DNA from: Mytilus galloprovincialis
Taxonomy: Eukaryota; Mollusca; Bivalvia; Mytilida; Mytilidae
NCBI RefSeq assembly: GCF_965363235.1
Contig: NC_134846.1
Coordinates: forward strand, 30,204,218 to 30,268,217
Length of the DNA: 64,000 nt
Reading direction: 5' to 3'
In this document: one piece after another, positions 51,783 through 63,500 of the stretch
Position numbering within the stretch: position 1 is the stretch's first letter
Layout of the letters: every line of letters starts with the position of its first letter
Made by a program: the position numbers and the translations under genes
Notes under the pieces: model-generated
Databases searched by the model: none
What the model saw: the letters and a program-made list of their open reading frames with translations, nothing else
What the model was told of the DNA's origin: nothing

Positions 51783-51835
51783 TATCTTCATCAAGTATCT
51801 TCATCAAGTATCTTCATCAAGTATCTTTTAAACCA
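51783..51835 (+). repeat. 13-bp tandem repeat
   Basis: Four perfect head-to-tail copies of CATCAAGTATCTT. Confidence 0.9.
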
Positions 51836-51892
51836 GCATCTCAAAGATTCAAAATTAAAAATTAAAATTGAATGCAACAACTCAAAAAACAT

Positions 51893-52105
51893 AGATATAG
51901 GAAGATGTGGTATGAGTGCCAATGAGACAATTCTCCATCCAAATAACAATTTATAAAAGTAAACCATTATAAGTCAAGGTACGGTCTTCCACATGGAGCC
52001 CTGGCTCACACCGAACAGCAAGCGATAAAGGGCCCCAAAATTACTAGTGTACAACTATTCAAAACGGAAAAACCAACGGTCTAATCTATATAAAATCTCC
52101 TATAA
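51893..52105 (+). repeat. SINE-like dispersed repeat, subtype a (best copy)
   Basis: It runs from AGGAAGATGTGGTATGAGTG through CAAGGTACGGTCTTCCACAT, CACCGAACAGCAAGCGATAA and AACCAACGGTCTAATCTATA. This is the longest copy of subtype a here. No clear pol III boxes, so SINE status is a guess from size and copy number. Confidence 0.65.
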
Positions 52106-52885
52106 AGAACAAAATCGCGTCTAAATCACTGCTAGGTGAAAAAATCGCATCGTCAGATATAAGATTTACAAATGTAAAACAATTCAAACTTAAATACTGA
52201 CACCTTGATTAATATATAAACCAATATCCGTTTAAAGAATAGGATATACAGCAATAAATGACAAGCACTGAATAACACGATTCTGTCTTGAGACATGCAC
52301 ATACAGAACAAATGAGTCGTTTTAAAAATTCATTATACATTATTTTTAAAGGTACCAAAGTCCTCCGATTTTGCTGCTTGCTGTTTTGGCTGTGTCGTCG
52401 TGTGTCTTTGCTGTGCATTGTTTAAGCAAGTACGATGTTTAAACTTCATTTATGTATGACCAATTTTAAAACCACATTATCGAGTCTTGTCAATATTCAT
52501 TATAATTGTGAAAAAGCATCTTATCATTAAGTAGTATTTATAAAAGTTAATTCAAACAAAATCTGGAATAACTTCAACTGTGCTTATTCTGCTGCACTTA
52601 ATGTGCATTCGACAGTTGAAGTCTCTTCAGTGCTTAATGTCTCTTCGGGGTCCAAATGTAGAGCTTCTAAACCATAAGGGACACAGAAATGTAGCCAAGG
52701 AATCAGAACGATGCATTAGCAAGGTTGATATCTTATAGTAGAATTGTTTAAAATATTTTATAGCATAAAATTTACGTTACAATATATCAATATTTTCATG
52801 ACATTACCGAAGTGCTGGCAATATTCTTGGCTAATAGCTCTGATACAGGGATTCTGGGATACTGATTACTTGCGAAGTTACATTT
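52106..52885. other. Intergenic, no supported gene
   Basis: Nothing beyond AT-rich sequence and a repeated CTCTTCRGTGCTTAATGT phrase near 52620. Confidence 0.4.
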
Positions 52886-53352
52886 ATCATCTATATCATG
52901 GTATCTCTGTATCATGGTATCTCTGTATCATGGAATATCTCGGTATAATGGTATCTCTGTATCTTGGTATCTCTGTATCATGGTATCTCGGTATAATGGT
53001 ATCTCTGTATCATGGTATATCTGTATCATGGTATCTCTGTATCATAGTATCTCTGCATTATGGTATCATTGAATATCTGTATCATGGTATCTCTTCATCT
53101 TGGAATCTCTGTATCATGGTTTCTATGTATAATGGTATCTCTGTATCATGGTATATCTGTATCATGGTATATCTGTATCATGGTATCTCTGCATTATGGT
53201 ATCTCTGTATCATGGTATCCCTGCATCATGGTATCTCTGTATCATGGTATCTCGGTATCATGGTATCTCGGTATCATGGTATATCTGTATCATGGTATCT
53301 CGGTATCATGGTATCTCGGTATCATGGTATATCTGTATCATGGTATCTACAG
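52886..53352 (+). repeat. 16-bp minisatellite
   Basis: About 29 copies of ATCTCTGTATCATGGT with scattered substitutions (CGGTATCATGGT, CTGCATTATGGT). As 16 is not a multiple of 3 and the unit lacks stops, all three + frames stay open across it. They read the same 16-residue peptide (SVSWYLCIMVSLYHGI). These frames are not genes. Confidence 0.92.
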
Positions 53353-53629
53353 TATCATTCTTTAGAATTCAAAACAACTTACAAATTGTTACTGTTAATG
53401 ACGTCTTTACACTACATCCATAGGATATTGGATGTGTACCGATTGATGTTTTATTCATATATACATGATGTATAATTAGTTGTGATCCCTCTTATTATGT
53501 ATTTGACTTTCCCAAGTCAGGAGTCTATTATTAAATGGTTGTTGTTTGCTGTGTAACACATTTGTTTTTCATTCATTATTTTGTACATACATTATGCCGT
53601 ATTTTGTTTACATTTGCCATTTTAAGCCT

Positions 53630-53750
53630 TTTTTATCTAACTATACGACATGGGCTGTGCTCATTGTTGAAGGCCGCGAGGTAACCAATAGTTGTTGTTT
53701 GGTCATTTGAGAGTTGTCGTATTTGAAATCATACCATAATTATCTTCTTT
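53630..53750 (+). repeat. Dispersed repeat fragment
   Basis: CTCATTGTTGAAGGCCGCGA and TTGTTTGGTCATTTGAGAGT are a phrase I recognise from many mussel repeats. Confidence 0.5.
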
Positions 53751-54132
53751 TTTATATCATAAACATTCGTTTAGCCCCAAAATGAATTCTTTCAACATAG
53801 ATTTAAATTAATGGTTTATTTAGGCGCCATGATTTTTAACGTTTGCTCTGATTACCAAAGTAATGAAGCTTGACAAAGTTTCTAATATAGCCGTAAACGG
53901 GGTTTTGTCATTTGAGAACACGGAAAATAATGTTCTGAAACGTATCCAAAAGGGCATCTAAACATGAAGGAGCTTTTTGTTTTACATAGTTTTTTCAAAG
54001 ATATCGACCTCGGACAATAGTGAAGAATACTTAAATAGACTTTTTTAATGCGTGACTTGAGTTCGGAAAAATAGTTTTAATTTTTATACTGTCTGCCATA
54101 TGGGTTGGAAACACAACTCATGTTATATTTGA

Positions 54133-54759
54133 AACATTTACTAATTTAAAGTACACTGCGTGTTTAACTACATGTATGCCTACTTTCAAAGTGGGATTGG
54201 CTGTCAACTTCATGTTGATCGATTTGACTCAAAGTCCCATATTAATATAACCCATTAGCTGGAGATGAAGTTTGCATGAATGATGCGTGCGCAGTTGTTA
54301 AAAGGAATTTAATGTCAACATCGAAATTGAAACAAATGTAAATCCTTCTTATACAGGTAAAAACGAAGATTACCATATAAGGTTAACCTATAATATGAAA
54401 TAAAACAGACCTTGAAATTTTCAATTGAACGAGTTCGCTATCTTTATATATCTATATTTATAGTTATCATGAAAATACCGCTTTTTAAACCGTCGGATGT
54501 CTTCTGGAGTCACCATTATGGTTAAATAGATTGCGTCTAGCCTAAAATACTCACGAAACGATGATACGTATTAGCAAGCCCATGCATTGCAGGTTTTTTA
54601 TTTTTATAACGTGGTGATACATTGTACGTTTTAGTATGTTATAAATCAAATATGGGAATTTAAGTCAAATCGATCAACATGAAGTTGACAGCCAATCCCA
54701 CTTTGAAAGTAGGCATACATGTAGTTAAACACGTAGTGTACTTTAAATTAGTAAATGTT
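54133..54759. mobile_element. Inverted-repeat element with about 115-bp near-identical arms
   Basis: AACATTTACTAATTTAAAGT at 54133 and its reverse complement ending at 54759 begin arms that continue through GTTTAACTACATGTATGCCT, CTTTCAAAGTGGGATTGGCT and TCAACTTCATGTTGATCGAT with only a few differences. The central part is about 390 bp with no gene. The target duplication is unclear. High arm identity suggests recent activity or gene conversion between arms. Confidence 0.8.
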
Positions 54760-55925
54760 CTAGATAACGGATAAACATATATATTTTCTTGCACACACTT
54801 ATGACTAGTTTAAAGGGAAGTGGATGATACTTCTTGGTACTTAAACAATAACTGGAAATAGTCAACCCTATTTGGACCAGGTCATGTAAATCGTAAATTA
54901 ATCAGTAAATTGTATTTGAAGGTTGATTTTGATATTGCTAATTATAGCTGCGAGTCATTATGATGTATCCGTTTTTCTTTCAATAGATAAGATTAAAAAT
55001 TTGAGTCAGTGCTTCTCGGTCTGATTAATTAAAGTAAGTATTCAACTCATCCAATATAAAGTTGACTTATTAACTACATAAATAAATATATCGGAGTTGG
55101 ATAACACTATCCGCCCTCTTTGGTCGCAACACTTTCTCTCCTTGTATCACTTATCTGAGTTTAATTTAAATTAATTTTGTCGCAGAAATAATGGACTAAT
55201 GTAGCGTCAGTCAAAATGAGAAAAACAAAGTGACAAATACATACACAGATCCTTAAAAATAAGAAGACAAATAGGACAAAATATGTGCTCAGAAAAAATG
55301 AGCAATTCCAATTATGAATACGGTAACATGTTCGGGAATGTGAATCCACGAAATACGGAGACAGTACACATCACTTCCAATAACGATCGATCAGACATAG
55401 TCTGAGAGATGAAACTCAATATATTTGTAGGGATACCGATTTTATACCCCGAGCTTATTTTAAAATCTAGAAAAATATGTCTCTTTTATTATGGATGGTG
55501 GAGATGCAGGAATAATGATTTACAACAAAACTTATTACGAAAAACAAATATGACGGACATGAATATTTCGGCAACTTCTATCTAAATATTCATAAGGAAA
55601 AGTGATAACGGGTCAGTGAAGGTATATGTCATAGAAATATACAGTCAACGCATTTTGACTGTTCAAATAGAATGAGTACAGTATAAAAGCCAATAACAAA
55701 CTAGTAAAAAATCTAAGATAATGTGTGACATTCTTGTCCCGCTTGTGTCTTTGTCAAATTGTCTAATTTTAAAAACTTAGTACATTATGTGTTTTGTTGG
55801 AAACTTGACACTTATTTTTCATTTAAAGACTGTTTTCAAGAAGAAAGACATATTTAGATATTATTGATTTTAAGAAAGGTAGTTCATATATTAATTCAGA
55901 ATCGGTGCTTTTCCATTACATTAAG
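54760..55925. other. Intergenic, no supported gene
   Basis: No exon or repeat boundary recognised. Confidence 0.4.
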
Positions 55926-55929
55926 AATT

Positions 55930-56256
55930 GAAAATGCTAGATACTAAAAAAAATTGTATTGTACAGCTGATAAAATTGAGGATGAGCGTCATTTTTCAAT
56001 CCAATGCTCACTTCATAATAATTTGAGGGAGGAACTCTTTCACCATATTTCTAGCAGATGTAAGAACTTTAAAAAGTTAGATATAAATATGATAAATTTC
56101 GATGTTAGCACAAGGAAACTTTACTATTATGGGGGAAATGATGATTACATTGTTAGTTCTTTTGAATTATGTAGTACATGTCTTGATACTGACTGTTATT
56201 TGATATCAATGTGTTTTTTTTTTTATCTATTTTGTCTTGGCTCCGATTGTGACTGA
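55930..56256 (+). mobile_element. LINE 3' relic (reverse transcriptase C-terminal cysteine motif)
   Basis: The translation CTADKIEDERHFSIQCSLHN is the typical end of a non-LTR retrotransposon reverse transcriptase protein (C-x..-EDE-x-HF-x(3)-C). About 100 residues remain open. No upstream reverse transcriptase domain lies in the adjacent DNA, so this is a 5'-truncated copy, the usual outcome of target-primed insertion. Confidence 0.6.
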
Positions 56257-56344
56257 GGCTTATAGTGATATACAGATAATCATATCATATTAGTATTGTA
56301 ATGTCTTAATGTTGACCCAATCATTAGACTGCCGCTTCGAAAAA

Positions 56345-56700
56345 AAGTGGAGGTATACTGTTTTACCTCTGTCTGTCCGTCAGTCCAACCGTCCAACCGT
56401 CAGTTTGTCCGTCCGTCCCATAAATATTTTCGTTGCATGTTTTTCATGAACTACATTACAAGGATTTGTGAAAGGTTTATAGGAGTCGTCTATATCGTGT
56501 GATGCGTTTTCAAATTCATTACTCATTACATGACAGCCAAAGTTGAAAATTGTCGTCACATTTTTCTCAGGAACGACAATACAATGATTTCTGAAATTTG
56601 GTTTCAAGGTTTATAAAAGTCAGATATACTTTGTGATGCTTTTTCAGATTCACAACTCAAAAACTTCCTGTCTACCGAAATGTTTTTGCGGAGGTATCAT
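56345..56700. repeat. Dispersed repeat with GTCCGTC microsatellite
   Basis: GTGGAGGTATACTGTTTTAC opens it, then CTGTCCGTCAGTCCAACCGT and tandem CGTCCGTCC, then two degraded copies of a unit with 'ACAATG/ACATTACAAGGATTTGTGAAAGGTTTATA'. It is a bivalve repeat type; non-coding. Confidence 0.5.
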
Positions 56701-56962
56701 CAGTAGCTCGTACCATCAATGATTGTTCTTGATTTATATGCTCTTTAAAGATTCTTGAATTTGGAAAATGAAATATTCTTTTCTGTTATATTATACATAC
56801 AGATTTCGAATTGAGTATAGAGAAAGTATTCGAACTACCTCAATAGCCTTATGTTATGTATCCGGAGTTATTTCTTAAAATATGTTATTACATATCTAAA
56901 CGTAATAATACAGACAGAGAAATTTTATTTTACCCTGATACCCTGGTACGTAACTTGATAAG

Positions 56963-57060
56963 TGCCGGACTTATGGGTTGTCGGAGTATTGGGCTGTCGG
57001 AGCAATGCGTTATCGGACTATTGTTTCTCGGACTAATGGGCCGTCGGAATAATGGCATGT
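56963..57060 (+). repeat. Degenerate short tandem repeat
   Basis: Five to six imperfect units of about 17 bp around TGTCGGAGTATTGGGC / CGTCGGAATAATGGC. Confidence 0.6.
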
Positions 57061-57584
57061 AACCTTCAATATCTACAGATTTAGTATACAAAACAATATT
57101 AAATCAATGTCAGAAACAGAAATATGTTTAAATCAACACGAAACTATTATTGCAAGGTAAACCTAGACCTTGCTTACGTTTAAGTCTCATCTAAAGCAAA
57201 AAATATTTTTGTCATAGACGCAATATTGTATATATAATACAGATATGTAAATTTATTTTAACGTCCCATGACTCACATCAATTAAAAACATGCACTTGAT
57301 AAATTTACCACGAAATTACGCGCAAGGGATGCGTCATCTTGATAAGAACATGTCAAATTATCTGTAAATAAAACAATAGACCCAAGGAATTTCCCATTTG
57401 ACAAGTTTGAAATATCATGTTCAAACTTTAAATAAAAACTACTTTATTTAAAGAAAAACTGTATGTTCCTTTGTTTTGGTGTCGGTGCCAACTTCAGTAA
57501 ATGTTGCTTGATGCATGAAATTTAAAGTTATTTATTAGTACAAAGTTAACTCTGCGATTAGAAGGGAATATACACGTGTATATT

Positions 57585-60500
57585 ATGGCCAAATCATATT
57601 CTAACCGTGATGGAGATACTTCAGTCAAAACACTTTTAAGTGAAAATCAAACGTATGAACCGTTGAGGGAGCAGCACTCGGAAGCAACAAATTGCAGGTA
57701 TGATACCTTGCAAAATTTTCAAAATGCAGAACACAATTATAAAAACTCGAACAGTAGAAACATGGAACAAGAGGATTGTAAAATGGAACAGAATCAAACT
57801 TATCAAAGTTTGACCCTTGAATGTCGACTCACTCCGAACATTTATGATTCCACGAACTGTCAGGGCGACGTAGAACATGTGTTTGAAAATTGTGTTAATT
57901 CAGAGCCAACATCAAGAATCTACACTTACATTTCTTGTGATACTAATCAAATTGCAGATGTTCAGCAAGGTAATTATTATAGTGATTTGCAAACCCAGGC
58001 TTCTTATAATTCTAAATTATATGAGATTGTGGATGGGAAGCAACTGAATCTCACTAAAAATGCCCCTAGAAGTTGTAAAAATATTACAATTTTCGACAAT
58101 CAGCGAGGAAAATGGTTGGCATGTTTTTTCGTGTTCTTCTTGTGGTAGCTGCCATCGGCTGTGCCGCTGTTTTTCTGTTGACGAAGACCAAAACTGAAGA
58201 TCCCGACAGGCAAAATATTACGGATCAAGGTATTTAGTCTTTTTATAATACATTTGTTAACAACTAAAATATTGGTTGCATACTCGTTTTCTCAATTACT
58301 AGTAGTTAATGCTGAATTGAATTAAAATTTTATCATTTTCAAAATATAGTATCCAAGTTTGAACTTGGTGTGTAATCGTTTGCCTCAAAAATTGTAATTC
58401 CTCTTTGTATTGAGTAAAATCTTAAAAGCGTATTTTATATTATTCGAACATACAAAATTTATTAAAAAATACCACACAAATGTTGAATATGTCACTAGAC
58501 AGTATAATCTCTATGACTAATTTGTTTTTGGGTTTTACTTTTCTACTTCATAAGATAAAAGTCTACAAGAATGTATGCCTCTCTACTCTGACACATTATT
58601 CTGACTTCGACATGGTTTTCGATTTTACTCTTAAACGACGATGAGAAACATCAAATGCTATTTTACGTTGTTTTTTAAATAAAGACAACAGTAGTATACC
58701 GCTGTTTAAAATTCATAACTCAATAGAGAAAAAAAACAAATCCGGATTACAAACTAAAACTGAGGGAAACGTATGAAATATAAGAGAACTACGACACAAC
58801 AAAGACACAACACCGAAACGTAGCACACACAGAAACGAACTATAATGTAACAATGGCCATTTTCCTGACTTGGAACAGGGCATTTTATGAAAAAATGGTG
58901 GGTCGAACCTGGTTTTGTAGCATGCCAAACCTCCCGCTTTAATGGCAGTGTTAATTATAACCTTAAAAGGACAACATTACACGACAGGGTTACACTAAAT
59001 AAACAGATAAATGGGAGAAAATATAGGACAGAGAAACAAACGAATAATTGCCATCCAAAGGTAACAGGTTAAAAAATATTTTATACACCAGACGCGCGCT
59101 ACGTCCACACAAAACTATGCACGGATGTCAAAAGTTTGAAAGCCATAACAACTACCAAGTTGAAGATCGTCGAGGACCAAAAGTTCCAAAAAGTTGTGAG
59201 GCCAGGGTTATTCGCCTGGGACAAAATCATCATTATTATCAAGCATAATACATAGTTTTGCAAACAGTAAATTTCATAAAATGACTATAAATTAGATATA
59301 CATGATTAAACTAAAGTGGTGACTAGCTGTAGAATAAAAAACGAATATACTACAAAATCACAGCCCTGTTAACCTGGTCGATTATCGAACCACGACGTTC
59401 CGGTCTCACTGTGATCACGCAACCGTAGGTGATACATCCAGGGATTATAAAGATTATTCAAAATAGATGTATTACCCAGAATAACACAATTTCTACGATA
59501 CATTAATGTTTGGATATTTCTGTTATTCTCTTTTATTCAAAGCATACATGTTTGATTACATTGTCATTTATTACTGTCAGTATTCTACTAGGAGATATTC
59601 TGTATGCTTCATTGTCATCTTCATGGGACATGGTACATAACATAGCTGCGTTATTACATAGGATCTGTAGAAAAGTAAAAAAAATCTAACACAAAGATGT
59701 ATATGATATACTCTGAAATTAGACATAAATGGGGCAGGAAGATGAATTTAGGTTTCATTGCCATTCATAAACTTGTCAATTATATGATCGGAAATGACTT
59801 CGTGTCAAACTTAGTTATGAAAATTTAATTGTTCTATGTGTGTGTTTCGAGACTTATCAGATAAAGTTAGTGACATGTTAAAGACCAAATTTCAAAAAGA
59901 CATAGTAGTGATATTTAAGAGACATTTCAATATCTTAATCTATCAAACAAGTTTTAAAAGTATGTACAACAGACAGATGCGCGTTAGGTCAAAAGACCCA
60001 ACTGTGACGCTAGAATCAAGCTAATAACATAAGCAGGCCAAATAAAGAACGAAATCAAAGAAAAAATTATGACAACATAAGTTTAGAATTTTGGACGGTT
60101 GACGACCTTATGGTACGGTGGCATTCGGCTGGTATCTACTCTATGGTCGGGTTGTTGTCTCTTTGTCATATTCCTCATTTCCATTCTCAGTTTTACTAAT
60201 ATGTAATGGTCGGCCCTTACAATGTTTTATTGATAGTTATTATGCTAGCGCTGGATTATTGAAACTTTGAATAAGCGATCTAGAATGTCGCCTATCAATG
60301 AAACAGTACATTTAAAAAGTTACGATATGCTTAAGCAACATTATTCAAAATGCTGGGGTTTCTTGTGATTAAGGATACATTGAATATTTATGAAAATTAA
60401 CATTGATATCTCTGGAAATATTCTTTTTTTAAATATATATTATAAAACTCATGCACATGTAGTCGGATTTTGAAATAGTTGAAATTCGATACATGTATAT

Positions 60501-63500
60501 GGTTAACATATTGATGCCATCTGGAATAAGATAAGCACATGTTAAGCGTAACAATAATACTTCTCTGAATTACATACTCTACACAAGGCTCGCGTTTCAC
60601 AATTGGTTGTATGACTTACATATATCACTACACTAAAGTTTTATACCCTATCCAACTATAAATGTATCATTTGACATTCAATGTTACTCGTATGAAACGT
60701 ACGCCAAATACACTGACAGAACAATACTTTTGAATTATGTATTAGGAGGAAACGAGCATGCACATCTAAAAACAAAACAAAACTAAATGTTATTAAAGTT
60801 TGTCTGAGACATATTTTTTAATATAATTTCTATTCATTTAAAGTCAAATCCAACATTTGATATACCAATAATCCATAGAACTAGTTCATGTAGTAGTATG
60901 CCTTTTATATAGATTTATCAAATGATGGAATACACTAATTATGACTTTTCTACATCTAACTGTAGCATTGAATAACACATCAGGATGTGAGTGGGTCACT
61001 TGGTCTTCGTGGTCAGAATGCAGTGTTTTATCTGGAAATTGTACACAATATAGAGAAAGATACCAAGATGATACAGCGCAAACATGTAGTGGTAAAACTG
61101 ATAATGAATCGCGAACATGCAACAATAAATTTTGCCAAGGTACATTTTAAGAAGAGGGTACAGTTGTTAAATTAGAAATTCGTTTTTAATGCAAATTGTA
61201 TTGGTCGTCTTCGTATATTTTGAAGATGTTTATTTTTCTTAAGGGGAAACGCTATTTGAATTCCAACAATGTTGGGTATTTGATTTCTTCCAATCTAAAC
61301 CAAACAGTCACGCTTAACTTCGTTTTGAACACAGGAATAGTTGTCTCATATTCAATCTAACCACATGTGCAGCTCCTGATTGGACATGAACATACAAGCT
61401 TACGCATCTACTACATCTAGACAAGTGTACTTTAAAGGCGGCAAGTTATTTCGTATCTTTACCGTTTTGTTCCTCTGCCTTTACGATATATCTTTTAAAG
61501 AAATAAAACATTAAGGGAGTACTTCGCTTATCAGTTTCAGAGTAATTAACTTTTCAAAACATTAGTTTATATTGATAGGGAAATAATAAAGAGATTCAAA
61601 GAGCAAAAAAAATATATAGGTCACCGTGCTTGTTTTCGAGATATAAGCAATTGAAATTTTGGCGGGAAAATATTCTCTCTTGGCTTTTCATAGCTTTATC
61701 ATTGACAGGTTGAAGTTCTAAAAAACTGTTAAAAAGTAATTAAAATTTTATAAGACTTTCACAGATGGCTTATCATTATACATGTAAAAGATTTACAAAT
61801 AGAAAAATGGGGGTCACCGGGCAAATTTTTTCAAGGCATTCAAATGGATAAAACCAGAGGATTCCGAAAATCTGACAAAAAATCCAAAACAAGACAAGCC
61901 AGCTTCCTTAATAGATTTTTGTTGTAAATATTACATTAATCATGTTAATAAAATGAAACCAGCCATGGACATTTCTTTTAAGACCGATGTTTTGTTTTGA
62001 TAAAGCAGTACTTTGAAACTTGCAAACTTTGAATACACTTTTTTTTTGCAATATTATACATAATTATTTTTTCAACTCTAAAATAATGAAGTAAATTTAG
62101 CAACCGTTTTTTTTTTATATTTATGAACAGTTGTTCAAATAAATCTTGCATGAGATACGAAATGGTATAGATATGAATCTTCCATGGGGTAATGGCCTAC
62201 ATATAAATCTTCCATGGGGTATGAAACGGTATATACATATTGATATTCCATGGGATACGAAATGGTCAATGTTCGAAATGCACACGGAACTAAAATGTCT
62301 TTCCAGGGTACGAAACATTAAGGATACGAAATGACTCCAATACTCAAAACTGTCTTTAACATGTTTAAATATACGTATATAAAAATGATGGATCACACTA
62401 TCATAAACTTTCCTGCTCCTTATCTCAGTGCTCAATAGGCCACTAGTATGTGAATGGGACCAATGGTCATCCTGGACAGAGTGCAGTGTTTCGTGTGGAA
62501 ATGGTACACAATATAGATCTAGACGACAAAATAGAAGATCAAAAACATGTATTGATAAAGTTAAAAGAGACACAAGAACATGCACTACTACACATTGCCA
62601 AGGTAATTGTAAAATTCAACATGATTAAGATATCTTTGTACGTTGCTATCAAAGAAGATAATAAAGATGATCTCATCCTAATGTCTCTGAGCATTTCGTA
62701 CTTATAAAATTCATTTCTTTTTCTATAAATATTTATCATTTACTCGTCAATGGAAAAGCGGTAAGTAGATCACTTAACAACATCCGTTGAATGTTTCCTA
62801 TTTTGTAAATGCAGATATAGATGTATGTGTATAGTAAGTAAATGTTTAGGTTATGTTTAGGTTAAAATATACATGTAAAATCACAAAAAGATAATTCTAT
62901 TTATGCAGTTTTAAGAGACATATATATATGCAATACCTTCCTCATGTCACTTTGGCACCTTGTTGATTTGTAAAGTTGTTATTTGCTTCTTCTCCAATGA
63001 GTTCCCACATTTTAAAGTCGATCTCGATTATTACAATGTATTGGTCAGCTTTGAACAAAATGTTGAAAAACAGTAAAGTAACAAAAATTCTGAATTCCAA
63101 AGATAATAAAAATCGGAAATACCTTTATCAAATGACAATATCAAATGCTCAAACACATCATAGGAATGGAAAACAACTGTTATATTCCTGACTTAGTACA
63201 TAAAAATGATTCTGAATAATTTTATATTATAATTTCTCGTTCTTGTATAAATTTATTGAAGTTATAGGGAAATAAAACGTATCAAACATAATGATTTTGA
63301 TGACCTTTCATTAATTATTATACTATAAAACACTATACATAAAGGTGTATTTATATATATTTGAATAAGTTTTAATGTTTAATTTCTATCCTAGATGGAG
63401 GACGACCGATGGACATACGATTCGATCCTTCTACTCTAAATGCGAACTGGTATTTATCAAGTGACAACAGAATACTGAGCAACCAGTGGTCCACGCAAAC

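Noticed and set aside
52744-53475. A 243-residue open frame and two others over the same stretch
   Set aside because: They are all products of the stop-free 16-bp minisatellite read in three frames; no domain and no splice context.
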